A stretch of 64,000 nt of DNA. Origin: CAZEQK01 sp964514395 (lineage in GTDB: Bacteria > Bacillota > Bacilli > Tepidibacillales > Tepidibacillaceae). This document shows, in pieces, positions 18,403 through 26,795 of this stretch. Both the position numbers and the translations under genes were made by a program. How positions within the stretch are numbered: the stretch's first letter is position 1; each line of letters begins with the position of its first letter. A model generated the notes under the pieces. That model did no database searches and was not told the DNA's origin. It saw nothing but the letters and a program-made list of their open reading frames with translations. Location of the stretch: NCBI GenBank assembly GCA_964514395.1, contig CAZEQK010000009.1, forward strand, positions 1 through 64,000. Direction: 5' to 3'.

Positions 18403-18992
18403 ATGTTGCTTATCTCTCTCACTTGAACTTGTACTTTCCTCATCATTTCTGTAATAACTTCTTCTAGTACATCTGATGTAATTTTATCATTTCTATAACG
18501 ATTCAAATCAATAGGCTGTCCAACGTTTACTATAAGTGGTTTAAATAATTTATAGGTTGAAATTATACCGATAGGTATCACTACTGCATCAGATTTTAGT
18601 GCAAAAAGAGCTGCACCTGGAAGTCCCTTTCCTATTTCCCCTGTCTTACTTCTTGTTCCTTCAGGAAAAATACCAATAACCCGATGTTCTTTCAATAAAT
18701 GTAATCCTTTTTTTATGGCTTTCCGATCATTCCCTCCTCTTTTTATAGGAAAGGATCCAAACCTATAAAGCAAAAATCCTAATACAGGAATACGAAATAA
18801 TTCTTCCTTTGCTAAAAAATGCACATGTCTTTTTACAGATGATCCAACGACTGTAGGATCTAAATTGCTTATGTGATTTGCTATTAATATAACCGGCCCG
18901 GATTTTGGAATATTATTCCTTCCATATATCTTCCATTTATAAAATATTGTTAAATACCATCTTATTAGCTGTCTTCCTATATAGTATAACAA
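18399..18992 (-). CDS. plsC: 1-acyl-sn-glycerol-3-phosphate acyltransferase
   Basis: Membrane-associated acyltransferase adding the second acyl chain in phosphatidic acid synthesis. The 197-residue protein has the catalytic H-x4-D block NHISNLD near residue 41, FPIKRGGNDRKA, and the glycerophosphate-binding FPEGTRSKTG near 105. Located directly after cmk (17 bases), so cotranscribed. It pairs functionally with gpsA in the same region. Confidence 0.93.
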   Translation of the reverse strand: MLYYIGRQLIRWYLTIFYKWKIYGRNNIPKSGPVILIANHISNLDPTVVGSSVKRHVHFLAKEELFRIPVLGFLLYRFGSFPIKRGGNDRKAIKKGLHLLKEHRVIGIFPEGTRSKTGEIGKGLPGAALFALKSDAVVIPIGIISTYKLFKPLIVNVGQPIDLNRYRNDKITSDVLEEVITEMMRKVQVQVREISNI

Positions 18993-19008
18993 AGCTTTTC
19001 TTATCCCC

Positions 19009-19677
19009 CTATTCTTTCTTTACATAATCTAATATTTTATTAATAACTTCTTCAATAGAAAGATTTGAAGTATCAAGTAATATGGCATCTTTTGCCTTTT
19101 TTAATGGAGAAATCGCTCTTTCTTGGTCCTTTTTATCCCTTAAAAAAATCTCTTCTTTAATTTTTTCTAAGTCTGCAGTATACCCTTTATCTAAAATCTC
19201 TTTATATCTCCTACTTGCCCTCTCATCAATTGAAGCAGTCAAAAAAAACTTGAAGGTTGCATTTGTTAATACATGTGTTCCAATATCTCTTCCATCCATC
19301 ACAACATTACAGTCAGCAGCCATCAATCGTTGATTTTCAACCATAGTTTCTCTTACAAGCTGGTGAGTTGATACTAGAGATACATTTTTTGTAACCTCAG
19401 GGCTTCTAATTGCTTCTGTAATATCTTGTTTATCTATAACAACTCTTTGTCGCTTACCTGTTTCATTGATAAAATCAATTGGATAAAGAAGTAATAAGTC
19501 ATTTAACTTCTGACCATCATGTAAATTCAAGTCTTGTTCCATCGCTTTATAGGTCAAAGCACGATACATCGCTCCAGTATCTATATAAAGGAAGTCTAAT
19601 TTTTTAGCAACTAGCTTTGCAACTGTGCTTTTTCCTGCTCCTGCTGGTCCATCAATAGCTATACTTATAGTATTCAT
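19009..19677 (-). CDS. cmk: Cytidylate kinase
   Basis: Phosphorylates CMP and dCMP using ATP. The 222-residue protein begins IAIDGPAGAGKSTVAKLVAKKL (P-loop), continues with YIDTGAMYRALT and has the base-binding DGRDIGTHV block near residue 127 and the RRYKE lid near 156. Upstream of plsC and ypfD, as in B. subtilis. A terminator lies just upstream of its start. Confidence 0.97.
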   Translation of the reverse strand: MNTISIAIDGPAGAGKSTVAKLVAKKLDFLYIDTGAMYRALTYKAMEQDLNLHDGQKLNDLLLLYPIDFINETGKRQRVVIDKQDITEAIRSPEVTKNVSLVSTHQLVRETMVENQRLMAADCNVVMDGRDIGTHVLTNATFKFFLTASIDERASRRYKEILDKGYTADLEKIKEEIFLRDKKDQERAISPLKKAKDAILLDTSNLSIEEVINKILDYVKKE

Positions 19678-19705
19678 TCTATTACTCCCCCGACATTTAA
19701 ACAGT

Positions 19706-19730
19706 TAAAAAGCAGGCGAATGCCTGCTAA
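19706..19730 (-). terminator. Terminator upstream of cmk
   Basis: Stem AGCAGGC / GCCTGCT with a small ATTC loop followed by TTTTTAAC on the minus strand; ends the ypfB/ypfA-side transcript. Confidence 0.8.
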
Positions 19731-19849
19731 GCTTTATTTGGATATGTTAATATTAATTTATAAAAACTATCCTACAGACAAAGGTTAAAAAATTATGGTC
19801 AATTTTTACCTGTGATACATATGAATTTTAACATAATCTATCACTTTAA

Positions 19850-20065
19850 TCAATTTATAACCTTATAATATTCAATCGTCCCTTCCATTCTTTCAATAGG
19901 GACAATTAGTTTTCTTATACTATTAAAGCTTAATATAAATTGAAATAAGATTAACATAATAATAAATAAAATGAACGTTTTCCATATTATTTTTTCAATA
20001 AAATTCGAAAAATTGACAAATCTATCTTCGTAATTGCGATTGTGGTAACGTTTATTGGATATCAT
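19850..20065 (-). CDS. YpfB-like short membrane protein
   Basis: Seventy-one residues with one transmembrane helix at about 29-48 after a charged N-terminal part. Assigned as the YpfB counterpart only because it sits between cmk and the PilZ gene, as in B. subtilis, and is short with a single span; the sequence itself is not diagnostic. Function unknown. AGGGATT lies before the ATG. Confidence 0.6.
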   Translation of the reverse strand: MISNKRYHNRNYEDRFVNFSNFIEKIIWKTFILFIIMLILFQFILSFNSIRKLIVPIERMEGTIEYYKVIN

Positions 20066-20115
20066 ATAATCCCTCCGCTACCTATCTTTTACTTATTTAA
20101 AAAATCTATACTTTT

Positions 20116-20772
20116 TCATTTTTTTGTTTTCTTACCTATTTCCATTTGCTTCTCATAACAAAATCTAATAATTTTTTCTCGCTTTTTTTCTATAATATCG
20201 ATAAAGGCTATAGATGCCCATTTTGCATTCACTTTTTCATTTGGTGGCTTGATTCTTATCACCTTGCCTTCATATTTAATATGTTCGATATTACCATTAT
20301 TGAAGGGCAACACTAACCAGCCTTCTATCTCTTGACCTTTTACTAGTTTTATAATGTCTGGTAAAATAATTTGAATACCACCGCCACTAATATCATTTGT
20401 TCTAGCAATCAGCCAATCATCTACCATATCATTTTTTAGTTTAAAGGATGTCTCTACTGAAACAATTACCCTTAAATAATCTCGTCTTTGAACACGTTTA
20501 AAATCTTTAGGAATTTCGATTAATAATAATGGAACCTGCTCTCTCTTCATCCCAATAACTTTTGTTTTAAAAGAAAATTGACCTAAATCATTACTAGAAT
20601 ACCTAACATTTATTATTGTTCCAGTTGTAATTATTTTCATATATCCTGTATTCACATCTATTGGTATCTCAACACTAATATTATTTCCGGAGATATCAGC
20701 AACACGTGCTTTATAAATAGCTTGTTCACTCTCTAGTTCAATATGTAAAATTTGATTAACACTTGGTAACAT
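20116..20772 (-). CDS. motI: Cyclic-di-GMP-binding flagellar brake protein (PilZ, YpfA/MotI-like)
   Basis: B. subtilis MotI (YpfA, DgrA) binds cyclic di-GMP and disengages the flagellar stator. The 218-residue protein has an N-terminal YcgR-like barrel (about 1-95) and a PilZ domain with the RxxxR-type motif RRDYLRV near 103 and the D-x-S-x-x-G motif NDISGGGIQI near 132. Both ligand-binding signatures are intact. It fits with cheR in the window as evidence of motility. Placement next to ypfB matches B. subtilis. Confidence 0.88.
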   Translation of the reverse strand: MLPSVNQILHIELESEQAIYKARVADISGNNISVEIPIDVNTGYMKIITTGTIINVRYSSNDLGQFSFKTKVIGMKREQVPLLLIEIPKDFKRVQRRDYLRVIVSVETSFKLKNDMVDDWLIARTNDISGGGIQIILPDIIKLVKGQEIEGWLVLPFNNGNIEHIKYEGKVIRIKPPNEKVNAKWASIAFIDIIEKKREKIIRFCYEKQMEIGKKTKK

Positions 20773-20805
20773 GCTTCCCCCCCTTTCTTTATGCCTATAA
20801 ACTGA

Positions 20806-22071
20806 CTACTTCAATTGACAAAATCCTGCAGCAGATCTCCCTGCAATAAAGCCTGTCGTAAAGGCTGCTTGCATATTGTAACCGCCTGTATAAGCATCCA
20901 CATCTAATACTTCTCCAGCTACATATAGTCCATTTATTATTTTTGAGGCAAAGGTCTTTGGATATATTTCCTTTATTTGAACTCCACCCCCTGTAACAAA
21001 GGCTTCTTTAATATCTCTTGTACCATCTATGCTAATTGAAAATCTTTTAATACCATCCACTAATTTCATCAGATCACTGCTTGATAAATCCTTCATACGC
21101 TTTTGATCGATATTTTCCTTTATTAAGATATAATGAAGTAATTTATCGGGGATCAAACCATTTAATCCATTTAGAGCAATCTTATGGGGTGCTTGTTTGA
21201 TTAAACGATTTATTTTTTGTAATAATTCCTCTTCCCTTTCACTTGGCATGATATCTATCACAGCTTTTAAGGGATCTATAATTCCTTCTTTTAATGCAAT
21301 CGAAACATAACGACTTAACCTTAATACTGCTGGACCTGACAAACCAAAATGAGTAAATAGTAAATCCCCAATTTCTGATTTTACATATTTTTTTCCATTG
21401 TATAAAGAGATTCTAACTTCTCTTAGAGCAATTCCCTGTAGAACCTTGTCTTTGATTATCGGATCATTGCTAATAATCGGAACGGATGAAGGAAAAAATT
21501 CTGATAAAGTATGTCCTACCTTTGTTAATAAGGAAAATCCATCCCCAGTCGATCCTGTTTTAGGATAGGAAATTCCTCCAGTTGCTATAACGACACTTTC
21601 TGTTGAAATAATTTCTTCATCATCTAGAATTACGCCGCGAATAGCTTTATCCTGGAGCAGTATGTCCTTAACATTTCGTTGATACATGATTTCCACATCA
21701 ATCTTATGTAAATAAGTAGCTAAGGCATTGATCAAGGTTTTGGAACGATCACTCTGTGGAAACACTTTTCCCTTTTCTTCAATCTTTAAAGGAATTCCTA
21801 ATTCATCTTCAAAAAAATGAAAGACATCCTTATTAGAAAATTGATGCATGCCGCTATATAAAAACTTCCCATTACCTGGTATATTCTCAATGATTTCTTC
21901 AATACTCGATATATTAGTTACATTGCACCTTCCTCCACCAGAAATCAGCATTTTTTTGCCTAAATTGTTATTCTTTTCTATTAGTAATACATGAGCTCCT
22001 TTTTTTTTAGCTCCTATCGCTGCAAACATTCCTGATGGTCCACCACCGATAACTATTACATCATACCTCAT
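20806..22071 (-). CDS. FAD-dependent oxidoreductase of the HI0933/BaiN/YtfP family
   Basis: Flavoprotein of unknown substrate. The 421-residue protein starts with the dinucleotide-binding motif VIVIGGGPSGMFAAIGAKKKG, followed by KKMLISGGGRCNVTN, VVIATGGISYPKTGSTGDG (about 165) and the C-terminal VTGGGVQ and LYVAGEVLDVDAYTGGYNMQAA blocks typical of this family. ATG 22071 after AAAGGGA is chosen over the upstream 22095. In B. subtilis the homologue ytfP is elsewhere, so its place between ypeB and ypfA is a rearrangement. Confidence 0.88.
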   Translation of the reverse strand: MRYDVIVIGGGPSGMFAAIGAKKKGAHVLLIEKNNNLGKKMLISGGGRCNVTNISSIEEIIENIPGNGKFLYSGMHQFSNKDVFHFFEDELGIPLKIEEKGKVFPQSDRSKTLINALATYLHKIDVEIMYQRNVKDILLQDKAIRGVILDDEEIISTESVVIATGGISYPKTGSTGDGFSLLTKVGHTLSEFFPSSVPIISNDPIIKDKVLQGIALREVRISLYNGKKYVKSEIGDLLFTHFGLSGPAVLRLSRYVSIALKEGIIDPLKAVIDIMPSEREEELLQKINRLIKQAPHKIALNGLNGLIPDKLLHYILIKENIDQKRMKDLSSSDLMKLVDGIKRFSISIDGTRDIKEAFVTGGGVQIKEIYPKTFASKIINGLYVAGEVLDVDAYTGGYNMQAAFTTGFIAGRSAAGFCQLK

Positions 22072-22123
22072 AAAACTAATCCCTTTCCATATCAATATCG
22101 AATTCTTTAAGTGTATTATAGCA

Positions 22124-22160
22124 TGAAAAAAGAAGGGCTACTGTACCATCCCCTCTTTTA
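22124..22160 (-). terminator. Probable terminator after ypeB
   Basis: AAGAGGG pairs with CCCTTCTT (one bulge) around an 11-base loop, then six T, on the minus strand. Confidence 0.55.
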
Positions 22161-22219
22161 GTCAAATTCTTTTTTCATACATTTTAATTTTATTTATTCT
22201 AAATAATTCATGCTTGAAG

Positions 22220-23563
22220 TTATCCTGCTTGTGTAATCTTTTTAATCTCTTCCTCATCACCATTTTCAGCATTTATATATATTTTATAGATGTTTTTATC
22301 AAGTACACCCGTTATCTCGTATGTCAAAACTTCAAGCCCATCAAAATTTTCTATGATGGCTTTTTTCATTGACTGTATGTTTAGTTCAGGATTTACCTTT
22401 CCTTTTGCTTCAGCTTCAGAAATGATCGATACAGGAATGTTTCTTTTTTTATGATTAATAATATAATCGATAGATTGAAAGCCTATTATTTCTCCTTTAT
22501 CTAATGCTACCTTCACATTGACAGTATCAGGATAGACGATGACTCCATCCTGTTTATATGCAAATGAAATAATTAAAGAGTGATCATTTTTACTTATACT
22601 GGTCTCTTCCATCGCTAAATATTGATGATTTTTTAAAAAAACAGCAGCTTTCTCAACAGCTTGATCTGGTGATAAGTTTTCCTCTGGGACTTCTCTATTA
22701 ATGAGCATCCAAACAACGTGTCCACCAGCTTTTGTTATATCTAAATATATTTTGTTCTTATTCTTTTCAATCATGACGCTATATGCTTTATAATTCAAAC
22801 CTTTTCCGGTTTCTGTTACCTTGATATTTTGTGCAGAGGTCAAGTGTAAAAAAGAGAGGGCATGTTTCTTCGCTACTTCACTACTTATTATATTCCCTTT
22901 TATTTCACTACCCTTTTCTTTACTTGCCTTGTGTAAAGTGTTAGAGCCTATTCCCCAATCTACCTCTGGAAATTCAGCAACTTTTTTATCTACAGTTTTA
23001 AACCCATCAATAATCGTATTATCCATATTTTTATCTTCCTGTGCCAATGCCAATTCTACATCCATCCATCTCAAATGATTCTCAATTACCTTTGTTTGCA
23101 CATTCCTTAATTCAGTTTGAATTTCCTTAGAATCTTTGTAAAGGGTTTTTAAAGTATTATATTCTTGATTTGAAAGGGGATTTTTACTTAAATCTCTAAT
23201 GGCAATCCGATAAGAGAAATCACCGATATTAGACAAAAATTCCTCTGTTTTATTAAATGGAATAAGTACCAAAGGTAATTGTCCAACATCAGAATGCGCA
23301 ATATAAGATAGTCTCCAAACATTAGCTAAACTTGACGATAATTGCTTGCGGGAATTTAGTGCTAGTGTTTTTCCTAGTTCATCATGCAGCTGATTTATAT
23401 GATAATTCAAATCATGGAATGCTCGTTGATATTGATTTTCTGCTTTTATTAATATCGAATTCTTCTCTTGATTCTCTTGATATCCCCAATACCCTGCCCC
23501 AGTTAATGCAATAAATAACACAATAATGAAGAAACTAGAAATTCCCTTGTACATAATATTCAC
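22220..23563 (-). CDS. ypeB: Spore germination protein YpeB
   Basis: Forespore-made exported protein that in B. subtilis is required to localise and protect the cortex-lytic enzyme SleB. The 447-residue protein has an N-terminal membrane anchor (about 8-27), a helical region to about 200, and PepSY-type repeats in the C-terminal half (AEAKGKVNPELNIQSMKKA). Size equals the B. subtilis protein (450). The usual partner sleB, normally directly upstream, is absent: prsW is there instead, with only 83 bases between. Confidence 0.93.
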   Translation of the reverse strand: MNIMYKGISSFFIIVLFIALTGAGYWGYQENQEKNSILIKAENQYQRAFHDLNYHINQLHDELGKTLALNSRKQLSSSLANVWRLSYIAHSDVGQLPLVLIPFNKTEEFLSNIGDFSYRIAIRDLSKNPLSNQEYNTLKTLYKDSKEIQTELRNVQTKVIENHLRWMDVELALAQEDKNMDNTIIDGFKTVDKKVAEFPEVDWGIGSNTLHKASKEKGSEIKGNIISSEVAKKHALSFLHLTSAQNIKVTETGKGLNYKAYSVMIEKNKNKIYLDITKAGGHVVWMLINREVPEENLSPDQAVEKAAVFLKNHQYLAMEETSISKNDHSLIISFAYKQDGVIVYPDTVNVKVALDKGEIIGFQSIDYIINHKKRNIPVSIISEAEAKGKVNPELNIQSMKKAIIENFDGLEVLTYEITGVLDKNIYKIYINAENGDEEEIKKITQAG

Positions 23564-23646
23564 TCCTTAAATCTTTGCTATTTCCCTTAGTTTGAGTTCA
23601 AATCTTTCTGTTTATACAGACATTTAAGGAGTATAAAAATATTAAC

Positions 23647-24309
23647 CTATTTATTTTTATAGGGTGATAATGAATTAGCAATTTTTATTTTATTTAATCC
23701 ATACCACCACAAACCTACCATAAAAGGTAACATAAGATAAAGCCAATTCGTAATATTTTGATTTAGAATAATGTTATAAATATAATGAATCATTATTGGA
23801 ATGATAAAAGATGCAATAAGAAATAATCTTTCTCTTGCCTTTGAAAATTTTGCTCTCCCTAAAAAGTATCCCATTAGAATGCCAAAAACAGTATGACTAG
23901 ATACAGGTAAGAAAGATCGCAAGAGAACAATACTAGGCTGATGAGATTGAAAAAATAAATAGCCAAGGTTCTCGATAGTAGCAAAACCAATCGATACAGA
24001 AACAGCATACACAATACCATCATAAGGCTCGTTGAACTCGACATGTTTATATAGTAGAAAATAGATCGTAAACCATTTTAAAAATTCTTCAATAAAAGCA
24101 ATACTAAAAATATCGCGATACCAAAAATAATGTATTAATCCTTCTTGAAGCGTTCTTTCCAAAACGTATGCTGGAAAAACAAGCACAGATCCTAAAATAA
24201 ACATTTTAAAAATGAGCCAAAAAGGCTCTAGCTCATATTTATCCTTTAAATATATAAAGCTTAGTAAAGCTATTCCTGGGGCAAAAGCTCCACTAATAAT
24301 AGTAATCAT
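23647..24309 (-). CDS. prsW: Intramembrane protease PrsW
   Basis: In B. subtilis PrsW makes the first cut in the anti-sigma factor RsiW, releasing sigma-W. The 220-residue protein is highly hydrophobic with about seven or eight spans; the catalytic EExxxK-type motif reads FIEEFLKWF near residue 75, followed by GFATIENLGYLF and SSHTVFGILMGYF. Close in size to the B. subtilis protein (218). Divergent from the asparaginase gene. Confidence 0.92.
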   Translation of the reverse strand: MITIISGAFAPGIALLSFIYLKDKYELEPFWLIFKMFILGSVLVFPAYVLERTLQEGLIHYFWYRDIFSIAFIEEFLKWFTIYFLLYKHVEFNEPYDGIVYAVSVSIGFATIENLGYLFFQSHQPSIVLLRSFLPVSSHTVFGILMGYFLGRAKFSKARERLFLIASFIIPIMIHYIYNIILNQNITNWLYLMLPFMVGLWWYGLNKIKIANSLSPYKNK

Positions 24310-24321
24310 GAAAAAACTCCT

Positions 24322-24349
24322 TTGAAGAAATATATATTTATCGTATCAT
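24322..24349 (+). promoter_or_regulatory. Possible sigma-A promoter of the asparaginase gene
   Basis: TTGAAG, 16 bases, TATCAT, ending about 41 bases before the start codon. Moderate match only. Confidence 0.35.
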
Positions 24350-24390
24350 GTATCTAGGAAGGACATCAATATAAATTGGAGGATAGTAAT

Positions 24391-25365
24391 ATGGATAAAA
24401 TAGTTATTATCACAACTGGTGGTACTATTGCGATGAGTGAGGACCAAAAGACAAAAATAGTGGAGCCAATAGATCAAGATACGATAGATCTATTAATCCC
24501 TTACATTGAGGATTATGCATGTGTTGAAATGGATCATTTTATGAATGTACCAAGTCCTCATATGACTCCCTCTGATATGTATGATTTAACTATTCGTACA
24601 AAAAAACACCTCGAAAGAAATGATGTGACAGGGGTGGTTATCACTCATGGCACAGATACCCTAGAAGAAACAGCATATTTTTTAGATTTATTATTATCAT
24701 CGAATAAGCCCATTATTATTACTGGAGCGATGAGAAGCAGTAATGAACTTGGTGCAGATGGTCCATTAAATTTAGTGAATGCTGTCAGAGTTGCAGCAGA
24801 ACATAACTCCCATGGTAAAGGTGTACTCGTCGTATTTAATGATCAAATCCATGCAGCAAGATATGTGACAAAGACCCATACGAGTAATGTGGCAACGTTT
24901 CAATCTCCAGAAACAGGACCTATTGGTTCAGTAACTAAAAAGGGTATATATTTCTCCCATGCACCATTAATAAGGGATAATTATGAATTACATCCTCCTG
25001 TTCCTAACGTTGGTTTAATAAAAGCTGCCGCGGGGATGGATGACCTCCTATTAAATACTTATATTGAAAGCGGTTTTAAAGGAATTGTGATAGAAGGATT
25101 AGGACAAGGAAATCTCCCACCTCAAATGCTACCTGGAATCAAAAAAGCGATAGGAGCAAATATACCTATTGTACTAGTATCTAGGTGTTTTAATGGCATC
25201 GTTGATGCCGTCTATGGTTACCAAGGGGGAGGAAAAAATTTAAAAGAGTTGGGTGTTATCTTTTCAAATGGGTTAAATGGTCAAAAGGCTAGAATAAAGC
25301 TAATGATAACACTAAACCTGATCAATAATATGAGTCCAGATATACAGAGTTTTTTTGATAAATAA
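24391..25365 (+). CDS. L-asparaginase (type I, cytoplasmic)
   Basis: Hydrolyses asparagine to aspartate and ammonia. The 324-residue protein has the first active-site block IITTGGTIAMS at the N terminus and the second VVITHGTDTLEETAYFLDLL near residue 85, then ITGAMRSSNELGADG. No signal peptide is seen, so it is cytoplasmic. ATG 24391 follows GGAGG by 8 bases. It is one of the few plus-strand genes and converges on glutamate dehydrogenase with a shared terminator; both serve amino-acid use. Confidence 0.94.
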   Translation: MDKIVIITTGGTIAMSEDQKTKIVEPIDQDTIDLLIPYIEDYACVEMDHFMNVPSPHMTPSDMYDLTIRTKKHLERNDVTGVVITHGTDTLEETAYFLDLLLSSNKPIIITGAMRSSNELGADGPLNLVNAVRVAAEHNSHGKGVLVVFNDQIHAARYVTKTHTSNVATFQSPETGPIGSVTKKGIYFSHAPLIRDNYELHPPVPNVGLIKAAAGMDDLLLNTYIESGFKGIVIEGLGQGNLPPQMLPGIKKAIGANIPIVLVSRCFNGIVDAVYGYQGGGKNLKELGVIFSNGLNGQKARIKLMITLNLINNMSPDIQSFFDK

Positions 25366-25382
25366 GGTTCTCTAAAACGAAA

Positions 25383-25418
25383 AAAAGAAGCCCCAATCTG
25401 TAGATTGGGGCTTCTTTT
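25383..25418. terminator. Bidirectional terminator between asparaginase and glutamate dehydrogenase
   Basis: Strong stem GAAGCCCCAATC / GATTGGGGCTTC with a TGTA loop, flanked by A on one side and T on the other; serves both converging genes. Confidence 0.93.
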
Positions 25419-25424
25419 CATTTC

Positions 25425-26705
25425 TTAAACCCAACCACGGAATCTTGAAGCTTCAGCCATTTTCCTAACGCCAACCATATATGCAGATAAGCGCATGTCG
25501 ATTTTTCTTGATTCTGCTGTATTATACACATTATTAAATGCTTTAACCATCACTTGTTCTAATTTCTCCCATACCTCTGCTTCTGTCCAGTAATAGCCTT
25601 GATTATTCTGCACCCATTCAAAATAGGATACCGTAACACCACCAGCACTTGCTAAAACATCAGGTACAAGTAAAATTCCCTTTTCAGTTAAAACCCTTGT
25701 TGCCTCAATTGTAGTAGGACCATTTGCTGCTTCAACTACAATCCTTGCTTTGATATTATTTACATTCTCTGCTGTAATTTGATTTTCAATTGCAGCAGGA
25801 ACCAATATGTCACAATCTAATTCTAATAATTCTTTATTCGTAATCGTGTTTTTAAATAATTTTGTTACTGTTCCAAAAGAATCTCTTCTATCTAAAAGAT
25901 AGTCAATATCTAGTCCATTCTCATCATAAAGAGCACCATAAGCATCGGATATACCGATCACCTTTGCTCCAGTATCATACATGAATTTTGAAAGATAACT
26001 TCCAGCATTACCGAAGCCTTGAACTACAACCCTCGCCCCTTCTAGCTTAATTCCTTTTTTCTTCGCTGCTTCTCTAATCATTAATGCTACACCCTTAGCT
26101 GTTGCAGATTCTCTACCATGAGAACCACCTAACACTAAAGGCTTACCAGTAATAAAACCTGGTGAATCAAATTCACGAATTCTACTGTATTCGTCCATCA
26201 TCCATGCCATGATTTGAGAGTTTGTAAATACATCAGGAGCAGGAATATCTTTAGTAGGACCAACTAATTGACTTATTGATCTCACATATCCTCTACTTAA
26301 TCTTTCTAATTCTCTAAATGACATCTCACGTGGATCACAAATGATTCCACCCTTTCCACCACCATATGGTAAATCAACAATCCCTGCTTTAAGACTCATC
26401 CATATAGAAAGCGCTTTCACTTCATCTTCTGTAACGTCTGGATGGAATCTTACGCCACCCTTTGTTGGCCCAACAGCATCATTATGCTGGGCACGATAAC
26501 CGGTAAATACCTTTACCACGTCGTCATCCATTCTTACTGGAATACGTACAGTCAACATTCTCATCGGCTGCTTTAGTAATTCATACATTACCTCTGGATA
26601 ACCCAACTTATTAAGTGCTTCCTTAATAATGATCTGTGTTGACTTAAGTAAATTCAAATTCTCTTTCTCTTCTTCGTTACCGGTTACCACTTCATTATGT
26701 CCCAT
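25425..26705 (-). CDS. gudB: NAD-specific glutamate dehydrogenase
   Basis: Oxidative deamination of glutamate to 2-oxoglutarate and ammonia. The 426-residue protein has the catalytic-lysine block LPYGGGKGGIICDP near residue 117, VVVQGFGNAGSY (Rossmann) near 225, and AAIENQIT and EAANGPTT blocks. Size and place (next to prsW/ypbH region) match B. subtilis GudB; RocG is the paralogue and cannot be told apart here. GAGGTGG lies before the ATG. Confidence 0.95.
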   Translation of the reverse strand: MGHNEVVTGNEEEKENLNLLKSTQIIIKEALNKLGYPEVMYELLKQPMRMLTVRIPVRMDDDVVKVFTGYRAQHNDAVGPTKGGVRFHPDVTEDEVKALSIWMSLKAGIVDLPYGGGKGGIICDPREMSFRELERLSRGYVRSISQLVGPTKDIPAPDVFTNSQIMAWMMDEYSRIREFDSPGFITGKPLVLGGSHGRESATAKGVALMIREAAKKKGIKLEGARVVVQGFGNAGSYLSKFMYDTGAKVIGISDAYGALYDENGLDIDYLLDRRDSFGTVTKLFKNTITNKELLELDCDILVPAAIENQITAENVNNIKARIVVEAANGPTTIEATRVLTEKGILLVPDVLASAGGVTVSYFEWVQNNQGYYWTEAEVWEKLEQVMVKAFNNVYNTAESRKIDMRLSAYMVGVRKMAEASRFRGWV

Positions 26706-26795
26706 TTTTTTACCACCTCTAAAAAGTGAAATTAATATGTTTTTAATTCACGTTAAGTATACACTCTTCATTAAAGAATGAGAAGTTATTTTAAA

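Noticed and set aside
26706..26795. Possible inverted repeat GTGAATTAA / TTAATTTCAC upstream of gudB
   Set aside because: The arms match only partly and the region is AT-rich; not clearly better than chance.
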